Below are positions 1 through 13,000 of a stretch of 64,000 nucleotides of DNA, piece after piece. The stretch comes from Andrena cerasifolii (lineage: Eukaryota > Arthropoda > Insecta > Hymenoptera > Andrenidae): positions 4,154,001 through 4,218,000 of the forward strand of contig NC_135126.1 in NCBI RefSeq assembly GCF_050908995.1. The letters are read 5' to 3'. Each line of letters begins with the position of its first letter. The first letter of the stretch is position 1. The position numbers were made by a program, and so were the translations under genes. Under the pieces are notes generated by a model that was not told the origin of the DNA, searched no databases, and saw only the letters and a list, made by a program, of their open reading frames with translations.

Positions 1-497
1 ACAAAGGTGTTTGCATCCTATCGAGTGGAGGTGGAAAGTAGCGATCGTTCGCGAGGGTGAATTCAAAAGGGGTACAGATACATAGGGTGAAATATTCCCC
101 GTGTAAAATATGCAATCGAACGCTATCACTGTGATACAAATTCTCCTCTCTTATAATTCTAATAAATTACCTAACCGAGAGCACTAGTCAATATGAAAAC
201 ATTACGCATCAGCACAATTTATGTATTACAGTATATTTTTATAAAGTTTCTTCAAGTTACAGGAAAAATCAAAATATGCAGAATATGCAAAATCCCAATA
301 TGAAACAAATCAAAGATGTTCTACACTACCTGCTGGATTCTGAAGCTCCATCCTATGCACGTTCAACTTCCATCAAGCACTGGTTCATTGTCCATTGGAT
401 ACACACTCACATGCACAAGACGCGGAGAAATACGTGTTCAGGTAAACTGTATCGATCGCGAGCAATAGAAATGACAAAGCTATTTGTCTGTGTTCTA

Positions 498-659
498 AAG
501 GTGCGAATCCACGATGAGATTTTATATGAGACTTCTCTATAATGACACATAAATATCAGCGACAACAAAATGTAAATAATGGAAATAAAAGAATAATAAT
601 GGAGATTAAAGTCTCATGCGAGACACGATACTTTTGTCTCATCGTGGATTTGCACCTTA
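498..659. repeat. Small foldback element (imperfect inverted repeat)
   Basis: The outer arms match over 22 bp with one difference (AAGGTGC, then G or A, then AATCCACGATGAGA) at 498-519 and, inverted, at 638-659. Further in, a second matching segment (ATGAGACTT) occurs on both sides. The right arm carries about 18-20 extra bases between the two matching segments. The centre (about 540-600) is AT-rich. No convincing target-site duplication is visible. It resembles a short MITE or foldback, or a structured RNA. The sequence does not decide between them. Confidence 0.55.
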
Positions 660-1246
660 ATAAAACCGCAACGCGATAGTAAAATTTGATGGCGCAGAAT
701 TTTAATCGTAACGCTACTTCGTCCATAGAGACCCTATTGCTATCGCGGTCGAAGTAAGATTGACTGCCCGCTGATATGCTGTACAAGGACGCCCGTGTTT
801 GGCACGCAATGCAGAATACATACACAAAGACTGAGGGATGGGTAGCGGGGCATGGTGGAAGACGCGGCCAGCGATGAAAACCGAGATATAATGTTTGATT
901 ATTCACGTGCGAAATTATCACATCCTAAATCCTGAGAATTAAAAATTTTGGAATTCATATAGGTACTTAAAGTTGGATTGAATTTGTAAACTTACACACG
1001 ATAGTAGACCTAAGTCATAATCTCTTGCATACGTGAAAGCAAAGCGACTGATAATGGATTAAAATTGTAGTACTCAATCCCTTTGCCAATAACCACGAAA
1101 TAATCCCAATTAATAATTCTCTATTACCACTGAACAAAACCTAAATACCGAACCATCTAACTGCAGCAACTACTGAACTCAAAGATGCAAAGTGATCGAG
1201 CAAGATGCTAAGAGTTTACTGCAAGGAGAATTCGTTGAATGCAATC

Positions 1247-1264
1247 CTGGTGCAGGAGCACCAG
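1247..1264. repeat. Perfect 7-bp hairpin
   Basis: CTGGTGC, a 4-base AGGA loop, then GCACCAG. It is a compact inverted repeat with no recognised function and may be chance. Confidence 0.3.
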
Positions 1265-3015
1265 TGAATAGCAAAAGAGCACGAAGAGGATGCACTGAAA
1301 GCGCTGCTTCTATTAAATACAAGCTGATTCAGAAAATTTTAATTTCCTCGTGTATCCCGAGATAATCTCATATAGAACTCAAAAAGATTTGGTTTTTCGT
1401 TCTAGGTCAAAAATTGAAGGAGAAATCTTTCCGGCCGCGGGACACCGTTTTTCAGAAGAAGCTTTTTTGTTGAGCCGTGGCGCCGCCATTTCGCATTACA
1501 AAAATTAAACAAAAATTGTGATCATACTTCAAGGTATGCACAATAAAGGCCTTCAAACAGATTTTCTATTCCATTCACTGTTTTCGCATGAAATATTCTC
1601 AAAATCAGCTTGCTTTTTCGGGCTCTAGAGTGGCATTACCCCTTAAGTTATTGCGTAGAATACGGTGCGAAAGTTAAAGCACCTATTTCTGCGCCAGCCT
1701 GTACAGATTCTGCCACGGCTATAACGGCACTTCTGCGTTAGCGGAGATGAGAGGATGATGGAGAAGTGGGTGCGATCAGAGTCGGTTGCCGGATAGTTTA
1801 CGTGGAGCTGCTTCGAGCCCTCTCCTCGACGCCGCTTTTCTCCTCTCTTTGAAGGGCGACGGTGGAAAGGGGGTTGGTTAGTCGGTTTACGATGATGGCG
1901 CGATTCCCTTTATGCCCGCCGCGGGTCCGGCGCCACCGCCAAATCTTGGCTTCTTTAGCGATATCCTTCCCTCTGGCCGAGTGTTCCGTCGGGGACGGAT
2001 TCCGCGGCGATAATCGCTCGTAAAACCGACGACGCCGTTGAATATCATTATCGCGCCGCTCTGGAGGAGGAACTGTACAGTGTGTCAGTCGTAGCGCGCA
2101 AAATCGTGCAATTTTTCGGCTGGGTGCACGGTCTACGGCCGCCATTGAATCCTGATAACCGTCGACGAGATTTTATCGCTGGTTTCGATATCGTTTCTGA
2201 GCCATACGTTGCGGGATCCACGATCTTTATCATCCCTCTGGCGACACTGTTTGGGGAGAACGAGTTATGGACATCCCGAGGACGTTTTGTGAGGTGTTTT
2301 TAAGATCTTAGAGGGTGCAATTCCCATGGAAGTTACGAAGAGTGGTTCGTTATTGGTGGTAGAATTGAGAGAAAAAGAATTCTTTCTAAAAAATTAGTGG
2401 AGAATGTGGAATAAGGCTTCTGAAATTCAGCTTCCCTTTTTTCAGGGAAATGAGGGTGACAGTAGTAAGACGAAGAATGTCAATGAAGGATGCCAGCGAT
2501 CTCACATACTTCTCCTTCTAATTTCTCCGTAAACATTTGTGTTATTCTTAAAAATGTACCAAATTGAAGAATTAAGAGGACCAACGCCCTCTGTTAATAA
2601 TAATCTAACCCCACGTCAATATTTCGAATTTTCGATGAGTCCGATATTCATGTACATACATATGTAAGTGTATCCAGTAACCAGAAAGTTTACATACTAG
2701 AATAAAATTGATCTACCAATGCATAGGATGTCTGTTTTTGCTCTACCATGACTTCCATCTCGTCCCAAGTTCTTGAAAATTAATCGCCGTCCCCCAGGGA
2801 GCACCATGCATCGTAAAAAGGCAAGCACGAGCGTCTTCGTCGCGGCGCTTCCGTTTCTTTTAGCCTCCTAAGATTCCGTCGGAACGGCACAAATTTCCGC
2901 CGATAAATCCACCGGGCCAACAAAAATCTCCCCCTCGGCGAACGGGTAATCGTATTCCCGTTTTAAATGTATTCACTGGCCGCCCCATCTCGCGTGTCAA
3001 CCCCCGCAGGCTGCA

Positions 3016-3054
3016 CGTGCGTGTACGCCAGGAGCTCCTCGGCGTACACACGCG
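3016..3054. repeat. Near-perfect palindrome
   Basis: GTGTACGCC (3021-3029) pairs with GGCGTACAC (3041-3049). Between them AGGAG/CTCCT (3030-3039) is itself self-complementary, with one unpaired C at 3040. The arms are therefore 14 bp with a single-base bulge and almost no loop. A few further pairs (GCGTG side against CGCG side) extend outward. A structure this long and tight is rarely expected by chance, but no function is evident. Confidence 0.5.
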
Positions 3055-6000
3055 ACGATGCTGGGTACCGTGCACACGTTTATCCGTATAACCGTGGAAA
3101 AGGGCGAGGAAGGGGGATGGCGTAAGAAGGTAACAGGTTTCGCGAAGGACGCACGGTCTCTCACGGAAACACATGTAAGGGATGCAGGGGTCGGAGTTAG
3201 AGGTAGCTGGAGGTTTCGCCGAAGGGCAAGAAAAGAGGATTCGGACGGCTTGTAATCTCGGCTCAAGGTGTCGTTCGCCGCCTCGATATCCTGCTGGACA
3301 CTGGGGGTGAGCTTGAGACCGTAGAAGATTAAGGTGTGCTCAGTCTGACTACGGGATGCGACATAAATCGAGTGCAGTCGACTCGAGATACCAGAAGAGG
3401 AGGAATTATTCTTGAAGAATTGTAAAATCGCAACTCTACTATACTCTATAAATTTATATATTCGTATGTAGGTATCAATAAATTTATGACTTCCATCTTC
3501 ATTCGCCTACCCAACTCACAAAATTGATTCGTATTTTTTTTGCACGCGTTATTAAAACACGTATCCAAGGCCGAAATAAGCAACGAAGAAGCCTCCGTGA
3601 GTCTAGGGTCGCAGACAATTTTGTACTTGTAAATAGGGCCCGAAGGGGGAGGCATAAGTAAATTAGGCCGGACGAGACGAAAGGTTTTGATAAGAATCTC
3701 ACCCTCGTGCTTTTTTAAAAGCTGACTCCCAGGGAATTGAGACGTCATCACGATGCTCTCGCCCGTTTCCCCCCTTCTGGCCCCTACCCCCAGCCTTTCT
3801 GCCTCCTTCGAGAGCCGTTTAATGCCAAAGCGACGCGCGTTCGCCCCGGCGAGAGCTCGCTCGCGCCTCATCCTTTGTTTCGCCTTCATGAGATTTTTAA
3901 ACGGCGCGAAATGAGCTTCGCAGCTCGTCGCCCTAGAATGAACGATTATCGCCTCCTCGGACGGCTGACTTAATTTCTTCATCCCCCTCGCGAACGACAG
4001 GGGATTTAAAAAATGACCCCTCGAACCAGCTCTCTAGCGAGCCTCCCTTCTATTCCTAAGCAACTCCGCTTCACCCACGTTCTGCTCAACCTAACGAAAC
4101 TATAGTCACCAGGAAAGACGTGCTGGAAATGTAAGACAGAAATGTTTATCCCCCGGCGAAGAGCTCGATTTTTCAAATGCTACGCGAAATCAAAGACAAC
4201 TCGCCCCCGACTTTCCAATGGAAGAATCGGACCGCAAGAAGGGGCGCAAGTGGTCCGGGGGGTGAGTCGAGGAAGGAAGGGAGCCGGATTCCAAGCATTT
4301 GTATCGTTTTGTCGTACTTCAGTGTCGGCACGCGTATCGTATGGCATCGCATTATTGCTTTTATGGCCAATAAAAGGAAGGCCGCTCCGGTGAGGCCAGC
4401 GCCGTCCTCTGCAACGACCGTGTCCCCTCGATCCTTTCGGACCGTTCTATCCTCGAGCCATCAGCCACCCTCCGCCCACCCCGTCCCCTTTGACCCCCGT
4501 GCCCGCGAGTCTTATTGCCGCTGGGTCGTTCCTTCGACCATCGTAGGTGTTGCGATTGGTTTCGTATTTCGAGGGAATATAGTTCGGGGACTCCCCGGCC
4601 CAGTTAACCGTTCGACCACCCTCGGGGACGTTCCCAAGGAAAACGACGACCACTGGACCTCTGACACCTTCTTACAGGGCTTCTTGGTCAACATTTGCTC
4701 CTACGACGGATACTCTCTTTGTTCTCCTTCTTCTTCTACCGCTGTACCACGGGGGGTGAGTTTCCTCGGAGAGTGCCGATAAAGCTGGATGTAGAAAGAA
4801 ATGCTTCCTATTTGGGCGGGCGATATCGAGCAAGATGCGTTTGAGGAACTCCGGGCAAGATGGAAAGTTCCGAGAAACATTTGGAACAATTACGCACGAT
4901 CCTTGGTCCAACGGCGAATTACAAAGTCGAGCCCCGCTTATCTCGCGCGGCATGCGCAACAGCGACACGGGACTTGCGAGACGCGTACAACGGCTACGTC
5001 GTTAAGGATAGGAACTTGTCATTCTTGCAGAGGGTAAGCTCGTCTTTTCCCAGGGAATGGGGGCGGCCTCGTTGCACCTACAGGCGAAAGATAACCGGCC
5101 CGTCCTCGAGACATCAGCCGCCCCGTTCCACCATGGTTGTCCCGAGCGACGATATATCTCCCGGCGCGTCCCCTTTCGTCGCTCGTCTCGACTGCCGCCG
5201 TCGCCTTCGCCTGGAGTTCCGATGCGACGGGAGGGTTGCACGATGACACTCGGTTACGACATTAGCGACGTTTCCCACACTGTCTATGGGTCTACTTCGT
5301 CAATGTCAGCCGGCGACGCTGGCAACGCGACGACCTTCCGTGAAAGAACTTTCCACGAAATAAACCCTGGAGATTGGAGAACGTCCGGCGTTGCTCGACG
5401 CTCTCGCTGGAGAATAATGACCGGCTACGAAGAAATCGTGCAACAATCGCTGGAGTGTAGGTATGGGGCGAAGCTGAAGTTTTGGCCCCAGTTGAAGTAA
5501 TTGCTTGAATTTTTATTTTATTGGAGATAGGTCTCTTCGGATACTTGTCAATTTTAGTAATTTATGTTCCATAGAATTTCCTTCCTGGCGCATATTTTTG
5601 CGCAAAGGTAACTGCGAGAGTTCTACGTTAGTTGCAATTATTGGAATTGCTTGAATGAAAGCAAACTTTAATCGACATTCACGGTTTCGTCCGCCTCCAC
5701 GTACGAGTGTCTGCGTCTGAACACTTAAAGGCCGCCATTCGAGGAGTCGAAACGAAGATCAGTGGAGATTGATCGCAGAGATCAGAGGGTTTGCATCAAC
5801 CGTGCCTTTCGACACGACAAATTAAATCCCTCTCCTCTGCTCCGTCCCCTTCGTCCTGCATAGAGGAATCCGGGGATTTCTAAGGAGTTCCGCTTTGTCG
5901 TATGCTCCTTTCTGACTTTCTTAGGGGAAGAAGCTGTCTCTCCACAAAGTCGATAATCGATACACTTGCCCCTGACGACGTGTGCATCGGTTATAAACCG

Positions 6001-8644
6001 AAGTGAATGCTCTAAAATATACCGAATCTCTGATTGCTTATATGAATCCATTATTAAAAATTCTGGGCCCCTGATGAACTGAATACAACAAAGGACGTAG
6101 AAACTTTCAAGCGATAATGGTGTCAAGTTTCAAATGCTGACTGAAATCTGAGGTGAATAATATAATAGAATATAAAGAGTAAGTAGAATAAGTCGTGCGA
6201 AGTCAGACCACGCGCAACATAGCTTCAGAGTAATAGCTTCTAATGCACAGATTAATTCACCCACACTAAAGCAGTCTATTATTTATTTTCGAAAAATTTA
6301 CTTTGCTTACACCACTTCACGCGCAACAAGCCCCACCACCACCCAACAGATCGCCAGCATCCCAATAGACAGTATCGACGAAGGGCCGAGAAAGCCATCT
6401 AAATTTCGAATTCTTCGCAACATAACAACGGTCGCCTTGAGGGCTTGATTTACGCGCGTATACGAGCGTCGTCTCTCGCCCCGTCGTTCTGATGCAATAG
6501 CACCGCTCTGATTCCAATAACCATGAATCTATCAGACGTCAAAACGCAATCTCCACCTGAAAGCGGCCTGCCTTCTAGCCTGTACATTACTATGCCCTGG
6601 ATACCACAAATCTCGCGGTATCTGCACTCGTATATCTTCTACTTACTGGCAAGGCGCAGCTACGGATGTAAAAGAGTCCGAGTAAAGGGGAGACAGAGTG
6701 AACGGGGAGTGGGAGCGGGGCGAAAGTCCCTGGGTAAAAAAAGGAGAGGGACAGTAGGTCCGCTAGGATTTCTCTCTGTTCGACGGCGACCAAGAGGCGA
6801 GAGAGGCGGGAGGAGAACCTGGGGAGATTGCACGGAGGCAGGCAGAGAAAGTTGCAAACTCGAAAACTTTCCGAGGCCCCTATTATCTCCGACGAGACCA
6901 CCGTCCGGCACCAAGGGGGTTGTCCAGTATACCTCGGTCTCTAAATACCCCACCTTTCTGCGGCCCCCCTCGTCTGCTGCGGGAGCTATTTCGGAAGAGT
7001 AAAGGAAAAAGAGGAAGAAACGACGGAAAATGGGCAAACAGATGCACGAAAGAATCTCTAGCATCGTGCTGGGAACGACTAGTTGCAGAGGTGGGCTGCG
7101 TTTCGAGAACGCAGTTCGTTGGGATCGCCGGGCCATACCGTTCCACGGAACGTTTATTTTTTATTCTTCAACCCATTATGCGTTTCGTTAGAGTCTGTGT
7201 AATGTGTGTTTGTAGTTCGGTATATGAATTTGCAATGTTAAAACAACAGATGGATACGTACAGTGGCTGCTATACTCGTCTGACTTATTTTTCAAAGACG
7301 AAGTTGGTTTAAACAAGAAATACTGGATTAATTTAAAGAAAAAAATATATGCATGTTCAACTTACCCTACCTGATACACAGCCTAGTTAGAAACCCCAGG
7401 CACGACTATTAAACTTGAATAACTTTATACGTAGAATACACCAAAAAATAACTGTAGACGCTGTGTGAAAGCTTAATAAATACTTTCAGCCTGATCTCAA
7501 TTAATTTCCATCTCCCACCCTCGAATACAAATCAATTTCCTCGTTCCTATAAATTATCCCACGTCTGCTACTCATAATCAGTGTTTCCTTGAATTGCACT
7601 CGTGATTCTACCAAAATTGTTAAGTGCAACATAAAGATTCGCTATATTATTACGTTACCACACTATCGTGAAAGCTCGTCGTTGACTGCTTAAAACGCAG
7701 GCTTAAGAAAGGAGCTGTTGGAAGCCGCCATCCTACAGAAATAAGTTTCGTGATTTCACAACGTCTGTGGAAGACGGTATCGCCCGTTCGCGAGGAAAAT
7801 GAGGAATGGTGCCAATGACAGTGCTAACGCCGTACAAATGAACGCACGGCGAGGCTTTGACGCGCGGTAATTTATCACGTTATCCTGTCGCGCCCTTCCT
7901 TCGGCTTCCTCGGTTAAGAGAAAGCGGAGGCGCGGGAGAAAAACGAACGGGTAAGAGAGGGTGGCTGAAATCTGGTGACGGTGATTGGGGACAAATATAA
8001 ATAAGCCAATCACGGCGGGGGCTCCCCGCCGCGAGTTTCACCGTCTTCTTCTGCGCTCGTCGCCGGAGGACGGATGTAAACGCGGCTTAACGGATCTCCG
8101 TAATCCCGCGGGAATAGAGGCGAACGTGTGACGACTCGCTGCTGTTAGAAGCCTCGGGTTATCGGGATCGTTTCGCGTGAAAAATATCGCGTGGTTAGTC
8201 TCTGCTGCCCCTCCTCCCAGAAAGGGATCCTTCCACCCGAGTATTAGACGTTGACATATAATACATACATACGTTTGCAGCAGAGAATTTGTGGATTCAT
8301 GGCTACAAGGAAAGTGAAAACAGCTTCCAAGACAGGAGATGTGGATTCTAATGTTTGTACAGATTATTTACGAATGCTATCAACAAATAGGAAATTTTAA
8401 AAAAATTCATGGGCAGATTATAATAATTAATTCAGACTTTTGAGAAGAATTTTTCATCCAAAATCTGGCAATAAATGACCCCCATAGCTGTGACATTGCG
8501 GGGCAGCGTTCCTCCAGTCTCCAGTAGCTTCTGGTCGCCACCTACTCTCTCCCTTTCTCTTCCCTGTACCAAAAGTTCTTCCAACTTCGTATAATCATTT
8601 TTCCCGGAATGTCCCGGTGGTGCCCCTACCCCCGTTCATCTCTG

Positions 8645-8660
8645 CCCCCTCCCCCCCCCC
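8645..8660. repeat. C-run (C5-T-C10)
   Basis: Homopolymeric C tract in a pyrimidine-rich stretch (about 8600-8850). It is simple-sequence DNA. Confidence 0.8.
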
Positions 8661-11488
8661 GTGCCAAAGCCGTCGCTTCTCTCGGCAACCCTCCCCTACG
8701 ACCGCTTATCTCAGAGAAATTCTTTTCGCGGTTTCTTCTAGGGAACACAGCCGTTCCTGCCACCCTCCATTCCTCCCACTTGCAGGTTCGTTGGCGCAGA
8801 AGAATTTTAATTCTTCCCCTCCTCCCACCCCCCGCCCACCGACAAGTCCCGGATGATTTTCTTTCCCACGGATTTTCACGAGCATTCGTACATCAAAGGA
8901 CTCCCCGTGTTGCCTTTGCGAGGGAAAATGTTTCGGTTGTCCGTTTTCCTAAGTGAAACGCGCGGATCTCGGTGGATCGTTATTGTAACTGTTGCTGCAT
9001 TCTCGTGGAAAGTTACGTTTGCATGGAACGAACGGTGTTTGCAAGAAATAACTCTGTTATCTCTGGGAAAATGTTGGTCTGCGGGACAGAGATTCGTACA
9101 GCTTCAGTGCAGCAGATCATTTGTAGTGTGCGCAATTTTAGTTTTTGACATTGTTCCTTATAAAATTGAGAGTCTGGTAATTTTCTAAATAGTTAGGAAG
9201 GGTATCTGTTAAATTTTTTTTCAGTGTTCGCTCAGTATACCGACATATGCTAGTTTCAAGAATTTCTTTTGATTAGTGTTACAAGTACTATTCCGAGAAG
9301 AATTTGTGCAAACTTATAATATACTTTTCACGTACTTACGAAGCCGAAGTTGTCTCGCACGTGGTGCGTTGTTAACCACGTAACCAACGGAATCCCGTCG
9401 ATTTTTAATCTTCCTCGCCGCCATTAATAATACATGAGCATCGCGCGTTTATTTGAAGGTTGACCGTTTACAAGGCGCGCTCAAATATGCAGGTGTCTCG
9501 TGGAGAAGGAAAGGAATAAGAAAAGGGGGAGCTGGGGGAGAGAACGCGTGGTGATTAGATAGGGGGAGGGTCCGGGACGTTGGGTTTATTAACGATATCG
9601 CGCACCAACGAGGGTGGAAGAAAGGACTCTCGATAATTTGCTGGCTCATGCACCCTTGAAAGAAAATCCATATTCTGACGTTAACGAGATTTTATAGACC
9701 GGCATTCGCTGTTAGTAACCAACGGGGCCTGTGGATACCGCAGAGATTAGAGAGGATAACTGATCGGTCCAATGAACGTTCATAGTTAATGTCTTCGTTA
9801 ATTACTCTTGCAGGATATCGCCAACAGAATTCAGGTTCGGAGAAGTATTGTGTAGAAAATCTGTCATATAACGTTGCATAATATTTGAATCGACTACTAT
9901 CGCACATTCTGTGCAAATGATCGATACATTACATGGAACTTGTAGCTCCTATTCTTGCGATAGTAATGTACTATTTTCGATAATAACCTCATCTTTTCCC
10001 CTTCTATGTCCACTGTTTAAAATCACGAGCAGTGAAACACAGTGATAACACCTGCCACAAATAAAATTCAGTTTCAGTGACAATTTTAATGAATGACATT
10101 TCAACGAGGTATGCACTCAAGCCTGCTGCACTTGCAACTACCTGGATCCTGGAAGGAAGACCAGTGCCTCTTTCAGGGGCACAGAGCCGCTGGTTCTTTC
10201 GTCGAATGACGAGGACGACGGAGGCTGGCACCTCCTCGCAGCGACAAATATGGAATTTGCATATAAATCGGGTATTTCCATCTGTGGCCCTAGCCCTGCA
10301 ACACCGGTTGGTTCGTTCGTTCGCGTGATACAGAAATGAAGAGATCTCCCATTTCCTCTCGTCGACCTTCCACCCCCTCCGCGCCCCTCGTCTACCGCTC
10401 TTTCCTCCTCGCTCGGAAATACTAACCTCTAGATATTATTAATAACCCGAGATGAGATCGAACGCATCCCTCTTGGTCGTATTGAAGGGGTGGAAAATGG
10501 GAGGAGTCGAGCGAAATCAATCTGCCATTCGCTCGTCGAAACGTGGCTGCTCTTTTTCCCAATTCCGTTTTATCGAACGCGCGATTTCTCTCCTGTCTTC
10601 GTGGCCAAGGAAGTTGAAGGCGCGATTTGAATTCTGCGCACTTGGTGCAGCAAGGAAAATGGAGCAGCATGAGCTCTAATTTTGTATATTGTGATATTAG
10701 AAACTGTGCGCTATGAGGGGGGTAGTAGAAATCGCAGATTTATATAAATCACCCCCTCGATGTACTACAGTTTATTCACGACGCACTACGCACTACGCGG
10801 TATACACAAGAAACCATGGGCCAGGCATAAACGTCTCATTCCACTGCCCTCGAAATTCCACCCGGAAGAAGTGGTCTCAAGATCGTTCAGCTCGAGATCG
10901 CGTTACACCGTTTACCGCCCTCGCCATCGCTCCCAGCGAGAGAAGCTGCAGCTCTTCTTCGCACTTCTTTTTTTTTTCTCCTCCCCCCTGAGCGAGTGAA
11001 GAGGAGCCAGGAAGAGCGTCAACGGAATGGGGCGGAAAGCAGCTTTGTAACCGAAAACCTCCTTAGGCTCTCTATCATTTTTAATCGGGAGAATAAATCG
11101 TTTGATTCAATTATCAGGGGCATCTCTCCCGTGCCTCCCTCGAGGACCTCCGACGAGTGCCTCCAACGAAAGGGAAAAAAACCGTCTCTTTGTCCGGCTT
11201 AAGAATCTCGGAGACACTTAAGAGGCTTAGGATCGGTTAAGGTCTGACGTTAAACACTGCGACCCGTTCCACTGACGTTCCCCGTTCCCCAGTGGCTTAA
11301 ATATTTCTCGTTCTCGTCACCCGAGGTCCCCACGATCGCTTCGTGACCCATCTGTTCCGATAGCCCTTCCAGCGTCGCGGGAGCCGCCCCGTCTCGCGGA
11401 CGGAAGTGATTCCGGCAGAAGGAAGATTGTTACTCGGAGACCGCTAATAAAGGATAAAGTCGGGGATAAAAAGGGAGCCACGTGTTGC

Positions 11489-11501
11489 GGGGGGGGGGGG
11501 G
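11489..11501. repeat. G-run (13 G)
   Basis: Uninterrupted run of G following CGTGTTGC. It is simple-sequence DNA, and its length may be affected by assembly or read error. Confidence 0.85.
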
Positions 11502-13000
11502 CACAGAGTGTGCGTGCCAGGCCTCCGAGGAGCATTTCGAAACTGTGGAGGGGGACGAGAGATGGAATAGTCAGCCGGAGCCTTTTCCTTATTTTTATCA
11601 GGTTTTCCAAGGGGATGAATATTTAAGGGAAGCGGACTTAATCTGCGCTCGGGGATTCGCGGCAGACGCGTATCGCAAAGCAGCCGATCTTCCCGTTCCC
11701 TTCTTCTTTTCTTCCTCCTCTCTCGCTCGCACCGTTGGTCGTTATTCTCTCCGCTACCCATCCGAGGGTGAAAGGGGGTGAAGGCGAGAGACCGGAGGTG
11801 GAGAAATAACGAAGAGCATCCTGGAGGATGGAGCACGGTTCGCGGTGCATGTTTCCCTAAATATTTTATGGCCGTTATCGGCTCTTGACCGAGGAAATTC
11901 CTCTGGTAATTTCAAACCCCCTGGCGGCTCTTGATAGCAAAAACTGATTTCGCGGCGCGGCCTTAAATACACCGGCGAATACTGTTTAAAAAAAAGTATC
12001 GGCGGAGGAACATTTCACCTTCGCTACTTGCAGTTTCCCATTTACCCTCGAGTTTCACGAACATCTATCCACTACACACACACCAAAGCTCTATACTTCC
12101 TGAACTATTGTCGTCAGCAATGAAGCTTATTGGATCTGCAACATATTTTCCACCTCCCGGGCAATGGATCGCGCGAACTCCAAGGAACCAGTACAAACTA
12201 TGTAGCACAAACTACCCCCGAACAAGCGAAGCTTGTTCACCTGTATAATCTCCATTTTCGGAACGGTGCAGCGCGAGAGCCGTCCTAATGAAACCATTTC
12301 TCACTCGCGGCAGCGTTTTTCGCATCGCATTAAAATGTCAGGCTCGTTGATCCGTGGTCTGGTCCGTTTCTGGGCCGATGGGAAGCTGACGGACCGGCGA
12401 CCCTCTGACACCGAGACAGGATCCCGGGGCTTTCCCTTGCAAATTCTCTCTTTACCACTTCTCTGTAGCCCACCGCCCCGGAGGCCCCGACCACTCTTTC
12501 TCTCCCGGGGGTTTGTTTTAGCAAGAACTCGCCCTCGAGTTTTCGGCTGTACACGTATATATGCACGTACATGTGCTGCGCTTACACGCATAGGGTTACG
12601 CGTAGATGTACGAGGGGGATCGGCGGAACCTCCACCGCAACCGGCGGTTGCTGCACGAGCAAGCATGCCTGCCAACCTTTATTGGTTTTTACCGAGCAAC
12701 ACACAGTCCGATATTTTTTTATTACGACAAAGCACGCGCTTAACCCCCGCCCAGCACCCCCCAGACCGCGCATTGTTCGGCATTAAACGCGGAAAAGGTT
12801 GCTCGGAGGAAGGAGTTAACGTGCCTTCGCACGAGAAATGATAACGGGAGCGCACAGGGATCTTCCGGAGTTTTGGAAGCACAGAAGAGTGGACTTTTTT
12901 GGGGGGGAATTTCGTATAAATGAGGGATCCTTGTTTGGTCATGTCTTCCTTGTGCAACTGCGTGCGACTGTGACATAGTTTGACTTCCGTTAATGCCAGA

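Larger units (their letters stand above)
1..5500. other. Non-coding interval, no supported gene
   Basis: Apart from the foldback at 498-659 and small palindromes at 1247-1264 and 3016-3054, I see no gene. Composition is AT-rich to about 1.7 kb and mixed or CpG-rich after that. The longest open frames (178 codons minus at 3446-3982; 201 codons plus at 4177-4782) overlap other open frames on both strands and are rich in Arg, Ser and Pro, as expected of chance frames in CpG-rich DNA. They show no domain. The stretch 1380-1640, ending in a CTCTAGAGTGGCATTACCCC motif, has the look of an old dispersed repeat, but no second copy is visible here. Confidence 0.6.
5501..13000. other. Non-coding interval, no supported gene
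   Basis: No gene recognised. There is a C-run at 8645-8660, a T-run near 10966-10976 and a G-run at 11489-11501. A 159-codon plus-strand frame at 6523-7002 and a 202-codon plus-strand frame at 12233-12841 are open, but both have overlapping long frames on the other strand and low-complexity Arg/Pro/Ser-rich translations, typical of chance frames. 7300-7700 and 9190-9360 are AT-rich with nothing identifiable. Confidence 0.6.

Noticed and set aside
3446..3982. 178-codon minus-strand frame
   Set aside because: Basic, low-information translation with competing frames on both strands.
4177..4782. 201-codon plus-strand frame
   Set aside because: Overlapped by several other open frames on both strands, and no domain or motif seen.
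12233..12841. 202-codon plus-strand frame
   Set aside because: Arg/Pro/Ser-rich translation, with overlapping long frames on the opposite strand. This is the signature of stop-poor GC-rich DNA rather than a gene.
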